Part shown: in pieces, positions 60,938-64,000 of the stretch
Numbering within the stretch: the first letter of the stretch is position 1
Layout: the number at the start of each line of letters is the position of its first letter
Source of the DNA: Bacillota bacterium
GTDB lineage: Bacteria; Bacillota_E; JAJZYS01; JAJYTV01
Direction of reading: 5' to 3'
Length of the DNA stretch: 64,000 nt
Assembly (NCBI GenBank): GCA_021845645.1
Contig: JAJZVM010000011.1
Span: 41,401 to 105,400 of the forward strand
The notes under the pieces: generated by a model
Databases searched by the model: none
Told to the model about the DNA's origin: nothing
Seen by the model: the letters and a program-made list of their open reading frames with translations, nothing else
Made by a program: the position numbers and the translations under genes

Positions 60938-62497
60938 TTACTTGAATGCCCAGAACCGCAGCAGCTGGTCGGGGTAGAAGACGTATCCGGACACGCCCTG
61001 GTACGTGACGACGGTCCACTTGTACTGGTAGAGATCCAGGAAGGGGGCCTGCTGGTTGATGATCGTCTGGATGCGCTGGTAGAGGCTCGCGCGCTGCGCG
61101 GCGTTCGGGTCGAACTCCGCCTGCGTCAGGAGCTTGTTCACGGTCGGGTTGCTGTAGTTCGCGGCGTTCGTCGCCATGCCGCCGGCGAGCAGGAAGCCGA
61201 GGTGATAGCCGGGGTCGTTGACGAACGAGTCCCATTGCTCGATGTAGGCCTGCATCTTGTGGGCGTTCAGCAGGGTTTGGTACTCGGAGTCGGACACCTG
61301 CGCGATCTTCATGGTCACGCCGAGCTTGGCGAACGAGGCCTGGAGGAGGGTGGCGTCCTGCACCCAGTCGGGCTGGCTCGCATCGAGCGTGAACGTGAAC
61401 GTGAATCCCTTCGCGTAACCGGCCTGCGCCAGCAGTGCCTTGGCCTTGGTCAGGTTATAGGAGTAGTTCCAGCCGGCGCCGGTGTGGTCCGGCATGCCGA
61501 CCGGTACCGACGAGTCCAGAGCCGAGGCCTGGTTGAGCTCCACCTGGTGGATCAGGGTCGAGTACGGGACGGCGTACGACAGCGCCTGGCGCACCAGTTC
61601 GTTGTTGAACGGCGAGTCCTGCTCGTTCATGCCAAAGAAGACGATGTCCTCGCTGAGGTTCGTGTGCTCATTGACGACCGGGCTCTTGGCGAGCGTCTGC
61701 AGGGCAAGCGGCGACAGGGCGAGGGCAACCTGGACGCCGCCGCTCTCCACGAGCTGCTGGCGCACCGAGGCGTCGGTGATGAACTTCAGGATGACTTTCG
61801 CGTAGTGGGGTTTCGGTCCCCAATAGTGCGGGTTGCGGACGAACACGGCCTGGCTGGCGGGATCGAGCGACTGCAGTTCGTACGGTCCGCTGCCGAGCTC
61901 GTGGCTGTTCCAGTAGGTGCCGGACGCCTTGGCCGCAACCTTCGCGTCGAGGATCGAGAACGGGTACATGGCGATAATCGAGAGGAACATCGAGTCGGGA
62001 TGGGACAGGGTGATCTCGACCTCGTAGGGGTTCACCGCGGCGACGCTCTTGATCGCGCCCTCTGTCGCGAGGAAGCTCAGGTTCCCGGTGGCCTTCATGC
62101 CGTGCTGGTAGGTCCAGACGACGTCGGCGGCCGTGACGGGGTCGCCGTTCGAGAACTCGGCGTTGTGCCGTAGGTAGAACGTGTACACGGTGTGGTCCGC
62201 GTTGCTCGTCCAATGGGTCGCAAGCATCGGCGCGTACGCGTTCAGGGTCCCCTGGGTCTGCCCGCCCACCTTGACCTGCGCGTAGGTGATCAGCTGGTCA
62301 TAGACGTTGAGGATCATTGCGTCCGACGTGAGGTCGTACGCCAGCCAGGTGTCGAGCGTGCGGGGGCTGCCGGGATAGGCGATGACGAGCGGGGTACTGG
62401 CTGCCTGCGTGGCGGCCGGGGCGGACACGCTGCCGAGCAGCAGGGCCGCAGCGGCTGCGAGGCTGCCGACTGTCCTGTGGAGCGCTTTCTTCAGCAT
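60938..62497 (-). CDS. Family 5 extracellular solute-binding protein (dipeptide/oligopeptide type)
   Basis: A 519-residue peptide/nickel-type binding protein. A signal peptide (residues ~1-32, VGSLAAAAALLLGSVSAPAATQAA) has no lipobox Cys. The mature fold has the family blocks HTVYTFYLRHNAEFSNGDPV near 103, GSGPYELQSL near 200 and FVRNPHYWG near 217. ATG at 62497 behind GGGAGGT. Together with dppB and dppC it imports an unknown substrate; the operon's hydantoin-type enzymes suggest a cyclic amide. Confidence 0.92.
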   Translation of the reverse strand: MLKKALHRTVGSLAAAAALLLGSVSAPAATQAASTPLVIAYPGSPRTLDTWLAYDLTSDAMILNVYDQLITYAQVKVGGQTQGTLNAYAPMLATHWTSNADHTVYTFYLRHNAEFSNGDPVTAADVVWTYQHGMKATGNLSFLATEGAIKSVAAVNPYEVEITLSHPDSMFLSIIAMYPFSILDAKVAAKASGTYWNSHELGSGPYELQSLDPASQAVFVRNPHYWGPKPHYAKVILKFITDASVRQQLVESGGVQVALALSPLALQTLAKSPVVNEHTNLSEDIVFFGMNEQDSPFNNELVRQALSYAVPYSTLIHQVELNQASALDSSVPVGMPDHTGAGWNYSYNLTKAKALLAQAGYAKGFTFTFTLDASQPDWVQDATLLQASFAKLGVTMKIAQVSDSEYQTLLNAHKMQAYIEQWDSFVNDPGYHLGFLLAGGMATNAANYSNPTVNKLLTQAEFDPNAAQRASLYQRIQTIINQQAPFLDLYQYKWTVVTYQGVSGYVFYPDQLLRFWAFK

Positions 62498-62597
62498 CTG
62501 CGTTTACCTCCCGGATTCGTAGTCGCGAACGTATGGCGGTCTTCTGCTTGCCGTGCGGGGCATGGCGGCATCGGTCGGGCCGGCGGGCACGCCCCTA

Positions 62598-64000
62598 TCA
62601 CCCCAGGGTGGACTTGGGTGCGGCGAGCGGGCCGACGACCACCACCCGCACCCGGGTGGCGTTGCCGGGCATGTAGGCGAGGGGTATCTCTTCGACCTGG
62701 ACGACCTCCAGGAGGCCGGGATCGGCACCCGCGCGCACCGCCTCGGCCTCGGCGAGGGTTTGCGCCTCGGCCAACACGTCCTCGCGCTGCCTGCCCTCCA
62801 GGGCGTACACGCGGTCGGTGCGGCCGGACACCTTGGCGATCGCGGCGCCGATCGCGTTGGCGACATCGTAGTGCTCGGGACGGCGCACCTGGCTCACCCC
62901 TTCGAGGCGGTCGGGAAGAAGCGCGCTGCCGCCGCCCACCGCCACGAGAGGAACGTCCTGGGCGCTCGTCTTGATGCGGTCAATACTCTCCTCCACCATG
63001 GCAATGCCGCGGGCGTAAGCGCGCTGTGCCAGATCGGCGTCCACCTCGGGGCGGTGCGTGCCGATACGGGCGGCGCCGACCGCGTTGGCGACGTCGGTGA
63101 AGGTGAGGGTACCTCCGCCGAACGAACGTGCCTCCAGCACCAGACGGTAGCCGAGGCTGCGCGGCCCCACCGACACGGAGGATGGGTCGCCCGTGACGAG
63201 CGAGCCGCCGCCCAGCCCGAGCGAGATGAGGTCGGGCATGCGGAAGTTGGTGCGCACGCCGCCCACCTCGACCGCCATCGACGACTCGCGCGGGAAGCCG
63301 TTGCGGATCACGCCGACGTCGGTCGAGGTGCCGCCGACGTCGATCACCACCGCCTCGGTCACGCCCGACAGGTAGGCGGCGCCGCGCATGGAGTTGGTAA
63401 GTCCGCACGCGACGGTGAGGATCGGGTAACGCATGGCGTAGTCGAGCGTCATGAGGGTGCCGTCGTTCTGGGTCAGGAACAGCTCGGCGCGGATGCCGGC
63501 CTGTTCCACAGCGTCCCGGAAGGCGCTTGCGGCCCGCCGTGCCACGTCCGTCACCGCTGCGTTGAGGACCGTGGCGTTCTCGCGCTCGAGCAGGCCGATC
63601 GAGCCGATCTCGTTGGAGAGGGAGACCGGCAGGTCGGGCCAACGCGTGCTGACAAGGTCTGCCACCGCGAGCTCGTGGTCGGCATTCACCGGCGAGAAGA
63701 CCGACGAGACGGCGAGCACCGAGATGTCGGGGCGCAAGCGGTCGACGAAGTCCGCCACCGCGTCGAGATCCAAGGGCGCGATCTCCCGGCCATCGAACTC
63801 GAAGCCGCCGCGCACCACGATGGACTCCTGGTCGACCGCCCGCCGGAGGTCTTCGGGCCAGCTGGTGAGGGGTGGAATCGCCAGCGTGGCGGGAGCGCCG
63901 ATGCGTACGACACCGACCCGGTTGAGATTGCGCCGCTCGATGATGGCGTTGGTCACCTGGGTGGTGCCCAGCATGGCGTGGGTGATGTCGGACGCGCTGC
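62598..64000 (-). CDS. Hydantoinase/oxoprolinase family protein, copy 2 (N-terminus cut by window edge)
   Basis: About 467 codons of a second HyuA-type protein; the first ~60-70 residues, including the N-terminal ATPase loop, lie past the right edge. Visible: MLGTTQVTNAIIERRNLNRV, the nucleotide motif DVGGTSTDVGVIRNG near the middle, and the C-terminal PLAYMPGNATRVRV. It is a clear paralogue of copy 1 but distinct in most positions, so two different substrates or a hetero-oligomer is possible. The 100 bases before the binding-protein gene hold nothing but its ribosome binding site. Confidence 0.9.
   Translation of the reverse strand, partial: SASDITHAMLGTTQVTNAIIERRNLNRVGVVRIGAPATLAIPPLTSWPEDLRRAVDQESIVVRGGFEFDGREIAPLDLDAVADFVDRLRPDISVLAVSSVFSPVNADHELAVADLVSTRWPDLPVSLSNEIGSIGLLERENATVLNAAVTDVARRAASAFRDAVEQAGIRAELFLTQNDGTLMTLDYAMRYPILTVACGLTNSMRGAAYLSGVTEAVVIDVGGTSTDVGVIRNGFPRESSMAVEVGGVRTNFRMPDLISLGLGGGSLVTGDPSSVSVGPRSLGYRLVLEARSFGGGTLTFTDVANAVGAARIGTHRPEVDADLAQRAYARGIAMVEESIDRIKTSAQDVPLVAVGGGSALLPDRLEGVSQVRRPEHYDVANAIGAAIAKVSGRTDRVYALEGRQREDVLAEAQTLAEAEAVRAGADPGLLEVVQVEEIPLAYMPGNATRVRVVVVGPLAAPKSTLG

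Noticed and set aside
1..64000. tRNA, rRNA, CRISPR array, insertion sequence or phage genes
   Set aside because: I looked in all gaps and found no cloverleaf, no regularly spaced repeats and no transposase, integrase or phage protein.

Overview
The window is a very GC-rich bacterial chromosome segment. It is densely packed, mostly coded on the minus strand, and uses many GTG and TTG starts behind strong purine-rich ribosome binding sites. The block dpaB-asd-dapG-dapA followed by ribonuclease J, tepA and ylzJ matches the B. subtilis region dpaA-dpaB-asd-dapG-dapA-ymfA(rnjB-like)-tepA-ylzJ. With addB-addA and a VanW protein, it points to an endospore-lineage Bacillota of high GC (Symbiobacterium/Thermaerobacter-like clades are the natural guess; I cannot resolve further). 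The paa genes imply an aerobic or facultative lifestyle. I found no tRNA, rRNA, CRISPR array, transposase or phage gene.

Layout. 1-5.6 kb (minus): phenylacetyl-CoA epoxidase genes paaABCD, then a CoxG-like protein and a molybdenum hydroxylase large subunit that runs off the left edge. 5.7-8.1 kb (plus): a class II aldolase with an unrecognised N-terminal domain, coupled to a zinc alcohol dehydrogenase. 8.1-16.4 kb: peptidase and amino-acid genes (alpha/beta hydrolase, oligoendopeptidase F, threonine/serine dehydratase with an EamA exporter and an ACT protein, M32 carboxypeptidase, a small zinc-ribbon protein, P1/DmpA peptidase). 16.4-24.4 kb: addA-addB, ilvE and upp. 24.5-29.2 kb: two APC permeases, a VanW protein, a 56-residue membrane protein and a membrane-anchored Usp.

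29.4-36.0 kb: an asparagine synthetase fused to a coenzyme F420-0:glutamyl ligase-like domain, then an Fe(III)/polyamine-type ABC importer (ATPase, fused permease, binding protein). 36.2-39.2 kb: an S9 peptidase and an alpha/beta hydrolase. 39.2-46.7 kb: the ylzJ-tepA-EamA-rnj-dapA-dapG-asd-dpaB block, which makes aspartate-derived diaminopimelate precursors and dipicolinate. 47-53.7 kb: a decayed lipoprotein hydrolase, an MFS exporter, class I fumarase, a GNAT enzyme, an esterase and a frameshifted HTH regulator. 53.9-55.8 kb: panB and coaA (pantothenate/CoA).

56.2-64.0 kb is one minus-strand operon: hydantoinase/oxoprolinase A, dipeptide-type binding protein, DppB, DppC, a second hydantoinase/oxoprolinase A, and a DUF917 (S-methyl-thiohydantoin desulfurase family) protein. 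It reads as an uptake and breakdown system for a cyclic hydantoin- or oxoproline-like compound. No ABC ATPase is encoded with it in the window.

The most unusual items are the AsnB-F420-ligase fusion, the hydantoin/DUF917 operon, two multiply frameshifted genes, two genes that seem to start at non-standard codons (CTG and ATC), a tepA reading frame that overruns ylzJ, and dpaB without dpaA.
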